DNA of 37,425 bases from Actinomycetota bacterium. GTDB lineage: Bacteria > Actinomycetota > Actinomycetes > Nanopelagicales > Nanopelagicaceae. How positions within the stretch are numbered: the first letter of the stretch is position 1; every line of letters begins with the position of its first letter. The DNA lies in the NCBI GenBank assembly GCA_009702835.1, contig WLHF01000003.1, positions 1-37,425 of the forward strand, in the 5' to 3' direction. A program made the translations under genes and the position numbers. The notes under the pieces are model-generated. The model was not told the origin of the DNA and ran no database searches. It saw nothing but the letters and a program-made list of their open reading frames with translations. Shown piece by piece: positions 1 through 11,199 of this stretch.

Positions 1-282
1 CGGCTCGATGCAGTTGCTGGCACCCTCGATGGTTTTGAACTATCGCGTATCGATTTAGAACAACGTCGAGAGGGAGATGTCTTGGGTGCAAAACAATCAG
101 GTACTCAGTCACACCTTCGATTACTTCGCGTATTGCGTGATGAGGCTTTAATTGAAAGCGCACGCAGCGATGCAGAGGGTGTAATTGCTGCATCACCGGA
201 TTTAACAAGTTATCCTGCCCTTGCAGCAGAAGTTGCACTGTTGGCGCGAGATGCTGCCATTGATTATTTAGATAAGGGATGA
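1..282 (+). CDS. recG: ATP-dependent DNA helicase RecG, C-terminal fragment (truncated by window start)
   Basis: Open frame from base 1 (RLDAVAGTLDGFELSRIDLEQRREGDVLGAKQSG...) matches the RecG C-terminal 'DG.ELA..DL..RGPGD.LG..QSG' motif; lies just before rsmD. Confidence 0.88.
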   Translation, partial: RLDAVAGTLDGFELSRIDLEQRREGDVLGAKQSGTQSHLRLLRVLRDEALIESARSDAEGVIAASPDLTSYPALAAEVALLARDAAIDYLDKG

Positions 283-285
283 GCT

Positions 286-855
286 TTGAGAATCATTGCC
301 GGGGTAGCAAAGGGCCGCACATTGGGCACAGTTGCAGGTGCAACCAGACCTACATCTGATCGAGCACGTGAGGGGCTATTTTCCTCGTTGACATCGCAGT
401 TTGGTGATTTCCTTGGGCTCAATGTCTTAGATTTATTTGGGGGCTCTGGTGCAATTGGGCTCGAAGCCCTATCTCGGGGAGCATCGGTTGTGCATGTGAT
501 AGAGCGCGATCCCGATGCGCAGAAAACTATTGAACATAATTATGAGGCAGTAAAAAAGAATCAACCCGTGGGTAAATTTCACTTATATGCAATGTCGGCC
601 CAGCGTTTTGTAAGCGATTTGCCTAAAGAGAAATATCACATCGTCTATATCGATCCACCATTTGATTTTACCGATAGGGAAGTAGAAGAGCTTGTGGGCA
701 AACTTCACAGTGGTGAGTTTCTTAAAAGCGATGCATTGATTGCAGTTGAGCGCACCGCAAAGGGATCGACATTTAGCTGGCCAGATGGCTTTGTCGCTGC
801 ACGAGAGAGGAAATACGGGGCGGCCACTATCTACTACGGCAGTTGTGCGCCTTGA
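286..855 (+). CDS. rsmD: 16S rRNA (guanine(966)-N(2))-methyltransferase RsmD
   Basis: MRIIAGVAKGRTL..., LDLFGGSGAIGLEALSRGA SAM motif, YIDPPF catalytic motif; TTG start. Confidence 0.93.
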   Translation: MRIIAGVAKGRTLGTVAGATRPTSDRAREGLFSSLTSQFGDFLGLNVLDLFGGSGAIGLEALSRGASVVHVIERDPDAQKTIEHNYEAVKKNQPVGKFHLYAMSAQRFVSDLPKEKYHIVYIDPPFDFTDREVEELVGKLHSGEFLKSDALIAVERTAKGSTFSWPDGFVAARERKYGAATIYYGSCAP

Positions 856-894
856 GAATGGATAACTGCGCCATCTCTTGCTAGCGTTTGAGCC

Positions 895-1374
895 ATGAAG
901 CGCGCCGTCTGTCCTGGATCCTTTGATCCCATCACATTCGGGCATCTTGACATCATTGCGCGAGCCAGTAACCACTTTGATCAAGTCGTCGTTGCAGTAT
1001 TAGAGAATCGGACCAAGTCATCTCTTTTCACAGTCCCTGAACGTATCGAGATGATCCGCGAAACCGTGGCCGATCTACCAAATGTCATCGTGGATTCATG
1101 GAGCGGATTACTAGTTGATTACTGCAAGAGCCATTCGATAACAACGATTGTAAAAGGCCTTCGGGCTGTGACCGACTTTGATTATGAACTACAGATGGCG
1201 CAGTTGAATCTGCAGGCATCGGGTGTTGAAACAATGCTCATGGCAACTGCCCCAGCGTATTCATTTCTCTCATCATCGATCGTGAAAGAGCTTGCACACT
1301 ACGGGGGAGATGTTTCAAGCATGATTCCTGCCAATGTTAATACTGCGATAAAACTTCGAGTAGGCGGGAAATAG
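895..1374 (+). CDS. coaD: Phosphopantetheine adenylyltransferase
   Basis: MKRAVCPGSFDPITFGHLDII nucleotidyltransferase motif; SSSIVKELA C-terminal motif. Confidence 0.95.
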   Translation: MKRAVCPGSFDPITFGHLDIIARASNHFDQVVVAVLENRTKSSLFTVPERIEMIRETVADLPNVIVDSWSGLLVDYCKSHSITTIVKGLRAVTDFDYELQMAQLNLQASGVETMLMATAPAYSFLSSSIVKELAHYGGDVSSMIPANVNTAIKLRVGGK

Positions 1375-1377
1375 TCC

Positions 1378-1860
1378 ATGAATTCAGTTGAGAAATTAGC
1401 ATCTGCTATAACTTTAGTAGAAGAGGCACGTGGTGTTCCACTCTCTGCAAGTTGTGTAGTGCACCGTGGAGAGATGCTCGAACTTCTGGATGAGGCACGA
1501 GCTGCGCTGCCTCCGGATTTTGAATCGGCGCAAAAGCTCTTATCAGCTCGTGATGCCATCATTGAAGAGGGCAGGTTAAGTGCTGAACAGATGATTTCAA
1601 TGGCGCGCGAAGATGTAGCCCGCATGGTCGAGCAGACTTCGATTGTTCAGTTGGCCCGTGATGAGGCGCGCAAGGTTCTAGATGATGCTCGTGAGCAGGC
1701 TATGCAAGAAAAAGCAGAGGTAGAAGAGTACATCGATGGTCGACTTGCTACCCTCGAAGTTATTCTCAACAAGACACAGGATGCAGTTGCGCGTGGCCGC
1801 GAGCGCTTAGCCGGCGCTGGCGATAAAGATGCACTTGCACAACTCTCTGATACCAATTGA
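1378..1860 (+). CDS. Coiled-coil protein, DivIVA/cell-division-initiation-like (conserved actinobacterial coaD neighbour)
   Basis: 160 aa, heptad-rich, Ala/Glu-rich; position between coaD and DUF177 typical of Actinobacteria. Confidence 0.55.
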   Translation: MNSVEKLASAITLVEEARGVPLSASCVVHRGEMLELLDEARAALPPDFESAQKLLSARDAIIEEGRLSAEQMISMAREDVARMVEQTSIVQLARDEARKVLDDAREQAMQEKAEVEEYIDGRLATLEVILNKTQDAVARGRERLAGAGDKDALAQLSDTN

Positions 1861-1866
1861 TTTCAC

Positions 1867-2442
1867 ATGCCAAAACTCCCAGAGGTTTATAAACTCAACA
1901 CGTACGAACTGCCCCGGCGTGCCGGTGAGATGAGGGAGTACGAGCTCGATATCGAGGTTCCAGAAAAAGTTGGTGTTGAACTTATCGCCGTTCCAGCAGG
2001 AGATGTCATCGAAGTTGATGCACGCCTTGAATCAGTCACAGAGGGCGTCTTACTCAGCGCCGAAATCTTTGCAGTTGCAAAGGGTCAGTGCGGGCGCTGT
2101 TTAGATCCAGTTGAGTTAGTAATTGAGAAGAGGATTCAAGAGCTCTTCCTCTACGAGCAGAAGGTCGAGCGCAAAAAGCGCACACCAGTTCTCGATGATT
2201 TAGATAGCGAGGATGAGCTACTCATGGAGGGCGATGTGATGGATTTAGAGAGCCCCATCCGCGATGCCATCGTTTTAGCTCTTCCAAACAACCCATTGTG
2301 CAGTGATGAGTGTGCCGGTCTATGTCCAAACTGTGGGGGCAAATGGGCCGAACTGCCCGAAAATCACGCTCATGAAGTAATCGATGCTCGCTGGGCAGGC
2401 CTTGCCGCTCTAGCTATCGATGAGCCCGATTTCAAGAATTAG
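1867..2442 (+). CDS. YceD/DUF177 family protein (23S rRNA accumulation protein family)
   Basis: C-rich motifs CGRCLDPV and LCSDECAGLCPNCGG; directly upstream of rpmF. Confidence 0.88.
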   Translation: MPKLPEVYKLNTYELPRRAGEMREYELDIEVPEKVGVELIAVPAGDVIEVDARLESVTEGVLLSAEIFAVAKGQCGRCLDPVELVIEKRIQELFLYEQKVERKKRTPVLDDLDSEDELLMEGDVMDLESPIRDAIVLALPNNPLCSDECAGLCPNCGGKWAELPENHAHEVIDARWAGLAALAIDEPDFKN

Positions 2443-2509
2443 GGTTTTTAAGGGATACTTACGCCCTGCAGCCATCGTTGCGTAAGGTAAAGAAGAAGAG
2501 GTTAGAAAA

Positions 2510-2683
2510 GTGCCAGTACCAAAGCGGAAGACCTCGCGTTCAAAGACGCGCTCGCGCCGAAGCCAGTGGAAGACAACTGCTGCCTCTCTTGCAACATGCC
2601 CACAGTGCCAGCAGCCAAAGCTGCAACACACTGCCTGCCCAACCTGCGGTACATATAACCGTCGCCAGGTATTAGAGGTCTGA
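2510..2683 (+). CDS. rpmF: 50S ribosomal protein L32
   Basis: My translation from GTG 2510: MPVPKRKTSRSKTRSRRSQWKTTAASLATCPQCQQPKLQHTACPTCGTYNRRQVLEV*, with CPQC/CPTC zinc-ribbon pairs. 57 aa; absent from the ORF track. Confidence 0.95.
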   Translation: MPVPKRKTSRSKTRSRRSQWKTTAASLATCPQCQQPKLQHTACPTCGTYNRRQVLEV

Positions 2684-2693
2684 TCTGAGCTCC

Positions 2694-3371
2694 TTGCTCA
2701 ATGAACAGTTGGGGGTTGTTATTGAACCCTCTCTTCTCGAGTTAGCTTTTACTCACCGCTCATTTGCATATGAGTCAGAGATTAAAGAGACCAATGAGCG
2801 CCTTGAGTTTTTAGGTGACTCAGTGTTGGGCTTAATCGTTACTGAAGAGCTTTACAAACGCTATCCAGATTTCGATGAAAGTCGTTTGTCACCGCTTCGC
2901 TCTGGAGTTGTGAATATGCGCGCGCTCGCAGACATTGCGCGCGAATTAGATTTGGGTAGTTACATTCGATTAGGAAAAGGCGAAGAGGTTACTGGCGGAC
3001 GTGATAAAAACTCACTTCTAGCCGATGCGCTAGAGGCATTAATTGGAGCTATCTATCTTCAATTCGGTTTTGATATTTGTACGCAGATAGTCCGCAGATT
3101 AATCGCATCGACAATGGATGCAGCCGTTGCGCGTGGTGCCGGCTTAGATGGCAAGACCGCACTTCAAGAGTTAGTAGCCGGCCTTAATAAAGGTGTACCT
3201 GAGTACGTCGTGAGCGAAGAGGGCCCAGATCATGATAAGAATTTCACGGCAGTTGCCATGGTCGCAGGCGTCGCAATCAGTGAAGGCGTTGGAAAGAGCA
3301 AGCGCGAAGCTGAACAAATTGCCGCGCGAATCGCCTACGAATCCTTAAAAAACGAGCTTCCTCAGCCTTAA
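2694..3371 (+). CDS. rnc: Ribonuclease III
   Basis: NERLEFLGDSVLG signature, DALEALIGAIYL, C-terminal dsRBD; TTG start. Confidence 0.95.
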   Translation: MLNEQLGVVIEPSLLELAFTHRSFAYESEIKETNERLEFLGDSVLGLIVTEELYKRYPDFDESRLSPLRSGVVNMRALADIARELDLGSYIRLGKGEEVTGGRDKNSLLADALEALIGAIYLQFGFDICTQIVRRLIASTMDAAVARGAGLDGKTALQELVAGLNKGVPEYVVSEEGPDHDKNFTAVAMVAGVAISEGVGKSKREAEQIAARIAYESLKNELPQP

Positions 3372-3411
3372 ATCCGCTAAAAACACTGCATCGACGCGAT
3401 AGGTTTGCCGC

Positions 3412-6400
3412 GTGTATTTGAAGAGCATCACCCTCAAGGGCTTTAAGTCCTTCGCTTCAGCTACCACTTTGCGACTTGAATCCGGCATAACCTGCGTGGT
3501 CGGTCCAAATGGCTCGGGTAAAAGTAACGTTGTTGATGCGCTGACATGGGTAATGGGTGAGCAGGGTGCGAAATCTCTGCGCGGTGGCAAGATGGAAGAT
3601 GTCATCTTCGCCGGTACTAGTGGGCGAGCACCACTTGGCCGGGCTGAAGTCTCTCTTACCATCGATAACGCCGATGGCGCATTAGCAATCGAATACAGCG
3701 AAGTAACAATCTCCCGCATACTTTTCCGTAACGGACACAGCGAATATCAGATTAATGGCGAGGCAACACGTTTGCTCGATATTCAAGAGCTCTTGAGCGA
3801 CTCTGGAATCGGTCGTGAGATGCACGTGATCGTTGGTCAAGGCCAACTTGATGCAATTTTAATGGCAACACCGGATGAGCGCCGTGGATTTATTGAAGAG
3901 GCGGCCGGTGTTCTTAAGCATCGCAAACGTAAAGAGAAAGCTCTTCGCAAATTAGATTCGATGCAGACAAACCTTGCTCGCGTTCAAGATTTAACCGTAG
4001 AACTTCGCCGACAACTGCGGCCACTGGGTAAGCAAGCAGAGGTCGCAAAGAAAGCGGCGACGATTCAAGCCGATCTGCGAGATGCCAAGCTTCGACTGCT
4101 CGCCGATGATTTCATCTCTCTTTCAAAGGTTCTCGATGCAGAGGTCGCCGATGAGACTGCACTACGCGAGCGGCGTTCCACAGTTGAATCCGAAGTTGAT
4201 GCAATCCGCACTCGCGAAGAGGCACTCGATGCGCAATCTGCAATTGAGGGTCCACAACTTATTACCGCACAAGAGACTTACTACCAATTAAATTCGTTGC
4301 GCGAAAAATTCCGTGGTACTCAATCATTAGCTCAAGAGCGCTCACGTTTTCTCAATGAAGAGGCTGAAGAGGCACGTACTTCTGGCCGCGACCCAGATGC
4401 GATTGAAAAAGATGCCCAGCTCTTGCGTCACGAAGAGAGCGAACTACGCGCAAGTGTTACAACATCACAGCAGGCATTAGTTGCTGCAACATCACAACTT
4501 ACACAGAGTGAACAGGCGCTAAAGATTGATGAAGATAAAATCGCTGCCGCAATGCGCGCTATTGCCGATGCGCGTGAAGGTACTGCTCGCCAAGAGGGTC
4601 ACATTAAATCTCTACAGGCCCGCCTCGAAGCGATTTCAGAGGAGATTGAGCGGCTAACTCGTGCGCGTAATGAGGCACAGGCCCGTGTAGATACTGCCCA
4701 ACGAGAGTACTCAATGTATGAGCTAGATATCGCAGGGGCTGATACGGGTGAAAAGGGTCTGGATTCGCAGTTTGAAAATACAAAGTCATCACTCGACTCT
4801 GCCAAGGCCAAGCTACATGAGTTAGTTGAAAGCGAGCGATTGGCCGATCGCGAACGTAACGCTATCGAAGCCACAATCGATGCGATGAAGCTGACTATGC
4901 GCAATCGTGATGGCGCCTCTGCGCTGCTCAATGATTCACGTGGTGTTCAAATCCTTGGCTCGATCGCCAGTCTTATCGATATTGATTCTGGTTGGGAAGC
5001 AGCAGCTGCTGCCGCCCTTGGCACACTGGCCGATGCCGTTGTCGTTCGCGATTTAGCATCTGCAGTTACAGCGCTAACAACTCTGCGCAGTGAAAACTTA
5101 GGTCAGGCCGATCTCTTGGTCTACGAAGAGGGCGCACAATCGCACTCTTCAATTCCATCGGGCTTAACACCCCTTGCATCGCATGTTCGCTCTACTGCAA
5201 TCGGTGCACTTGTTACATCCCTCTTATCTAATATCGTTGTTGCCGCTTCGGCCCGTGATGGCGAAGCGATTCTTCGCTCACATCCATCGCTCACAGTTGT
5301 TACCCGCGATGGAGATATCCTTACACGTGGCCGTGCGCGTGGTGGCTCTAAATCCTCTTCATCTCTTATCGAAATCAACGCCCTTATGGCAGGTCTTGAA
5401 AACAAGCTCGTAGAGATCACGCATACATGCGATCGTTTGAAGTTTGAGATTTCTACGAACAGTGGTGAGGTTGATAACCGTCAAAGCGATTTTGACCTAG
5501 CTTTATCTAAACTCAATGAGTCCGATGCACGTATCGGTGCGCTCACCGAGCAGCTAGCCGTCTCTGGCCAGAATATGAAATCTGCAATGGCAGAAGTCGA
5601 GCGCCTTAATTCCAACATCAACGAGGCCGGCAGTGCTAAATCTCGTGATGAAGGCGAACTCGTTATTGCGCAGAATCAACTGCACCAACAGGGCGCAACC
5701 GCCGAACCCGATCACACATTTACTGAGAAGCTACGCAATGCAGTTTCAGTTGCACGCACTGCAGAGGTTGAAGCACGTCTTGCGGTGCGCACAATCGAAG
5801 AGCGCGTTACATCGGTGGCCGCCCGCGCCTTAGCCCTTGAGGAATCGGCTCGCAACGAGCGCGAAGCATCACAGCGCGCAGTTATTCGCCGCGGCGCACG
5901 TGCGCGTGCAGCCGTTATCTCTCAGGCGATTGCAGAGGCTGCATATGAAGCCCTTATCCATATTGAACGATCGATCTCCAAAGCAGCTATTGAGCGCGCG
6001 CGATTAGAGGAGTCACGGGTTCGTCGCGAAGGAGAGACCCTTACCGTTCGAACACGTGGACGCGAATTAACAACCGAGCTCGAAGCGCTAACATCGAGTG
6101 TGCATCGCGATGAAATCGCGCGCGCCGAACAACGCATGCGTATTGAATCCCTTGAAAATAAGACCGCTGAAGAGTTTTCAATCGATACACACACACTTGT
6201 GGCTGAATACGGACCTGAGAATGATGTGCCAACCTTCTTTGAAAATGAGGCTGGAGAGATCGTTACAACCGAACTAATCCCATATCGCCGAGATCAGCAG
6301 GAAAAACGTCTGGCATCGGCTGAGCGTTCACTTAACCTACTTGGCAAGATCAATCCTCTTGCCCTTGAAGAGTTCTCATCTCTTGAGGAGCGTCTAAAGT

Positions 6401-6948
6401 TCTTGGCCGATCAGTTAGAAGATCTGAAGAACACCAAGAAGGATCTGCTCGATATTATCAAAGAGGTTGATGATCGAGTTCAGACAATCTTCATGGAGGC
6501 ATTTGAAGATACGGCCCGACACTTTGAAGAGATCTTTGCACGTCTGTTCCCGGGTGGAGATGGCCGTTTAATCTTGGTCGATCCCGATAATCCTTTAACA
6601 AGTGGAGTCGATGTCGAGGCACGACCACCTGGCAAACGCATTAAACGCCTCTCACTTCTATCTGGTGGAGAAAAGTCGTTGACTGCCGTTGCGATGTTAA
6701 TTGCAATCTTTAAAGCCCGCCCAAGTCCGTTCTACGTTCTGGATGAGGTTGAAGCCGCCCTCGATGATGTCAACCTTGGCCGTTTACTCAGCGTGTTTGA
6801 AGAGCTCCGTGCAAGCTCTCAGCTCATTATTATCACGCATCAAAAGCGCACGATGGAGATCGCCGATGCGCTCTATGGTGTCACGATGCGCGGAGATGGT
6901 GTGAGCGAGGTTATCTCACAACGTCTGCGTGAATCCGACGCAAGTTAG
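3412..6948 (+). CDS. smc: Chromosome segregation protein SMC
   Basis: Walker A GPNGSGKSNVVDAL, long coiled coils with hinge, LSGGEKSLTAVAM signature, Walker B FYVLDEVEAALDD; 1178 aa; GTG start. Confidence 0.97.
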   Translation: MYLKSITLKGFKSFASATTLRLESGITCVVGPNGSGKSNVVDALTWVMGEQGAKSLRGGKMEDVIFAGTSGRAPLGRAEVSLTIDNADGALAIEYSEVTISRILFRNGHSEYQINGEATRLLDIQELLSDSGIGREMHVIVGQGQLDAILMATPDERRGFIEEAAGVLKHRKRKEKALRKLDSMQTNLARVQDLTVELRRQLRPLGKQAEVAKKAATIQADLRDAKLRLLADDFISLSKVLDAEVADETALRERRSTVESEVDAIRTREEALDAQSAIEGPQLITAQETYYQLNSLREKFRGTQSLAQERSRFLNEEAEEARTSGRDPDAIEKDAQLLRHEESELRASVTTSQQALVAATSQLTQSEQALKIDEDKIAAAMRAIADAREGTARQEGHIKSLQARLEAISEEIERLTRARNEAQARVDTAQREYSMYELDIAGADTGEKGLDSQFENTKSSLDSAKAKLHELVESERLADRERNAIEATIDAMKLTMRNRDGASALLNDSRGVQILGSIASLIDIDSGWEAAAAAALGTLADAVVVRDLASAVTALTTLRSENLGQADLLVYEEGAQSHSSIPSGLTPLASHVRSTAIGALVTSLLSNIVVAASARDGEAILRSHPSLTVVTRDGDILTRGRARGGSKSSSSLIEINALMAGLENKLVEITHTCDRLKFEISTNSGEVDNRQSDFDLALSKLNESDARIGALTEQLAVSGQNMKSAMAEVERLNSNINEAGSAKSRDEGELVIAQNQLHQQGATAEPDHTFTEKLRNAVSVARTAEVEARLAVRTIEERVTSVAARALALEESARNEREASQRAVIRRGARARAAVISQAIAEAAYEALIHIERSISKAAIERARLEESRVRREGETLTVRTRGRELTTELEALTSSVHRDEIARAEQRMRIESLENKTAEEFSIDTHTLVAEYGPENDVPTFFENEAGEIVTTELIPYRRDQQEKRLASAERSLNLLGKINPLALEEFSSLEERLKFLADQLEDLKNTKKDLLDIIKEVDDRVQTIFMEAFEDTARHFEEIFARLFPGGDGRLILVDPDNPLTSGVDVEARPPGKRIKRLSLLSGGEKSLTAVAMLIAIFKARPSPFYVLDEVEAALDDVNLGRLLSVFEELRASSQLIIITHQKRTMEIADALYGVTMRGDGVSEVISQRLRESDAS

Positions 6949-6959
6949 AAGCCTTACAT

Positions 6960-7799
6960 ATGGGTCTTTTTAGTAAGTTCATCGCCAAAATCAAGGGCGA
7001 AAACTCTTTTGCACCAGCTGATTGGCAAGATCTAGAGGGCGAACTTTTAGCATCAGATATTGGTCCAACTCTTACGCGCGAACTTCTGGAGGCTGGCCGA
7101 AAAGTTAAAAGTGAAAATGCACAAGAGGCACTTATGCAAACTCTGACATCTCACCTTTGTGATAAATCCCGGCAACCTCTGACTAATCCTGATGGCACAA
7201 CGGTCGTCATGATTGTTGGTGTTAATGGCACTGGCAAGACAACTTCAGTTGCAAAGTTAGCGAGTCATATTAAAAAATCTGGATCCTCAGTCGTCGTCGC
7301 CGCAGGTGATACTTTCCGTGCAGCTGCGGTTGAACAACTACAGACGTGGGGCCAACGTATTGCTGTAGAAGTCATTTCCGGCAAAGCCAACGGGGATCCT
7401 GCATCGGTCGCCTTTGATGCCGCCAAACGAGCTAAGGAAATGAAGGCTGATTATTTAGTGATAGATACGGCTGGACGTTTGCACAATAAGAGTGATCTTA
7501 TGGCTGAGTTAGAGAAGGTAAAGCGCGTCGTTGAAAAAATATCCCCAGTCAACGAAGTTCTCTTAACAATCGATGCAACGACAGGTCAGAATGGATTGGC
7601 GCAAGCGAAAATCTTTTCAGAGAGCGTCAATGTCACCGGAATTATCCTCACCAAATTAGATGGAAGTGCTCGTGGGGGGATTGCTCTGGCGATTGAACAC
7701 GAACTAGATATTCCTATTAAATGGATCGGCACAGGGGAGTCTGAGGGCGATCTAGCTCCTTTTGATCCAGATGCCTACATCCAGGGGCTGTTGGCGTAA
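6960..7799 (+). CDS. ftsY: Signal recognition particle receptor FtsY (short, NG domain)
   Basis: GVNGTGKTTSVAKLA, DTFRAAAVEQL, DTAGRLHNKSDLMAEL, TKLDGSARGG, GTGESEGDLAPFDP. Confidence 0.96.
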   Translation: MGLFSKFIAKIKGENSFAPADWQDLEGELLASDIGPTLTRELLEAGRKVKSENAQEALMQTLTSHLCDKSRQPLTNPDGTTVVMIVGVNGTGKTTSVAKLASHIKKSGSSVVVAAGDTFRAAAVEQLQTWGQRIAVEVISGKANGDPASVAFDAAKRAKEMKADYLVIDTAGRLHNKSDLMAELEKVKRVVEKISPVNEVLLTIDATTGQNGLAQAKIFSESVNVTGIILTKLDGSARGGIALAIEHELDIPIKWIGTGESEGDLAPFDPDAYIQGLLA

Positions 7800-7926
7800 C
7801 GCAGATTTAACATAACGCTGCTTTTTGCAACGCGCCTGAAATGCCTGCGAGCATCGCCCGTAACGCCCCAAGTCCATCTTTAGCCCATCTCAAAGGCGAG
7901 AACTCTTAATTCTTTTGACGTGAAAG

Positions 7927-9575
<1,649 letters not shown>

Positions 9576-9605
9576 GCTTTCGAAGAAGGCTATTCTTGGC
9601 TCATC

Positions 9606-11039
9606 ATGTTTGACTCACTAAGCTCGCGCTTTAGCAGCACATTCTCCTCGCTTCGCTCTCGTGGAAAGATTTCCAAAAACGATATCGATGCCACATGTGC
9701 CGAAATTCGCCAGGCGCTACTTGAATCCGATGTCGCTCTCGAAGTTGTTGAATCTTTCGTTGCCGAGATAGCAGAAAAGTCAACAACTGCTCTTGCAACC
9801 ATGCAGTCTGGCACTAACCAGGCCAATGCAATCTTTGAGATAGTAAATGCATCACTCATTGAAATCCTTGGTGGATCGGCACGCAGAGTGCGCTTTGCAA
9901 AAAACCCACCGACTGTAATTATGCTGGCAGGTCTGCAGGGTGCTGGCAAGACGACGCTGGCGGGAAAACTTGCAAAGTTTTACGCCGACCAAGGTAATAC
10001 TCCGCTCTTAGTCGCCTCAGATTTACAACGCCCTAATGCCGTGACTCAGTTGCAAGTTGTGGGTCAGAGTATTGGTGTTCCCGTCTTTGCCCCTGAAGCA
10101 GGTAACGGTGTTGGTGATCCAGTAAAGGTAGCCAAAGCAGGAGTTGAGTTTGCCAAGGCTAAGCAGTACAACATGGTTATTGTCGATACCGCAGGTCGTT
10201 TAGGTGTAGATGCCGATCTTATGAAGCAGGCAGGTGATATCCGTGATGCAGTTCATCCAGATGAGATTTTATTTGTAGTCGATGCGATGATTGGTCAAGA
10301 TGCGGTACGAACGTCGCAAGCGTTTTTAGATGGCGTGGGCTTTGATGGTGTCGTATTAACTAAGCTAGATGGCGATGCACGCGGTGGAGCAGCTCTTTCT
10401 ATCGCATCACTTACTAAGCGCCCAATAATGTTTGCATCGAGCGGTGAAAAACTCTCCGACTTCGATATCTTTTATCCCGAGCGCATGGCATCTCGAATTT
10501 TGGGAATGGGTGATGTCGCCACACTTGCCGAGCAGGCTAAAAAAGCATTTGATGGCGATACATCGGAAAAGCTTGAGGCAAAATTTGCGCGAGGTGAGGA
10601 TTTCACCCTAGAGGATTTCCTGGATCAACTCAGCGCAATGTCAAAGATGGGTTCGATGTCTAAACTCCTTGGGATGTTGCCTGGCTCTGCGGGGATGAAA
10701 AAGCAGATTGATAACTTTGATGAGGGTGAGATTGTTCGTACTAAAGCCATAGTTGAATCGATGACGCCCATTGAGCGGCGTGATCCAAAAGTACTTAACG
10801 GCTCCAGACGATCTCGTATTGCAAAGGGTTCAGGACGCGCTGTCTCGGAAGTAAATAATCTCGTCGAGCGATTTAGTGCCGCCCAAAAAATGATGAAGCA
10901 GGTTAGAAATGGTGCAATGCCTGCGGGGATGGCCGGTATGGGTCTGCCACCGATGCCGGCAGTAAAGGCCAGCATTGCCCCTAAGAAGAAGTCCAAGTCG
11001 GGTAATCCAGCAAAACGGGCGATAGAAGAGGCCCAATAG
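9606..11039 (+). CDS. ffh: Signal recognition particle protein Ffh
   Basis: GLQGAGKTTLAGKLA, DLQRPNAVTQL, DTAGRLGVDADLM, TKLDGDARGGAALS, Met-rich M domain. Confidence 0.97.
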   Translation: MFDSLSSRFSSTFSSLRSRGKISKNDIDATCAEIRQALLESDVALEVVESFVAEIAEKSTTALATMQSGTNQANAIFEIVNASLIEILGGSARRVRFAKNPPTVIMLAGLQGAGKTTLAGKLAKFYADQGNTPLLVASDLQRPNAVTQLQVVGQSIGVPVFAPEAGNGVGDPVKVAKAGVEFAKAKQYNMVIVDTAGRLGVDADLMKQAGDIRDAVHPDEILFVVDAMIGQDAVRTSQAFLDGVGFDGVVLTKLDGDARGGAALSIASLTKRPIMFASSGEKLSDFDIFYPERMASRILGMGDVATLAEQAKKAFDGDTSEKLEAKFARGEDFTLEDFLDQLSAMSKMGSMSKLLGMLPGSAGMKKQIDNFDEGEIVRTKAIVESMTPIERRDPKVLNGSRRSRIAKGSGRAVSEVNNLVERFSAAQKMMKQVRNGAMPAGMAGMGLPPMPAVKASIAPKKKSKSGNPAKRAIEEAQ

Positions 11040-11199
11040 GCGATTTCGCGTATTAGCGGCCTAGATGGCAGAATAAGCAACCTGTTGGAGGGGCCCTCTA
11101 TCCCCTAACAACATCCATACAACCGATAGTTAAATCGCTTTCACCACGCACCCCGCTGTGGAGAAAAGATATGACGCACATATACAGGAGATACATTTC

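Noticed and set aside
583-984. 133-aa minus-strand ORF across rsmD/coaD, and many similar antisense or out-of-frame ORFs (e.g. 1299-1625, 3345-3719, 9590-9949, 15627-16058, 30855-31265, 34862-35407)
   Set aside because: All lie opposite or out of frame to well-supported conserved genes and show low-complexity or non-domain translations; best explained as chance open frames.
2478-2675. 65-aa ORF MRKVKKKRLEKCQYQSGRPRVQ...
   Set aside because: Out-of-frame reading of rpmF; the L32 frame starting at 2510 is clearly the coding one.
7800-7926. Possible GlnR/AmtR operator (GTAAC...ATAAC-like words) before amt
   Set aside because: Spacing and half-sites do not match a motif I can state confidently; kept only as a region to footprint.
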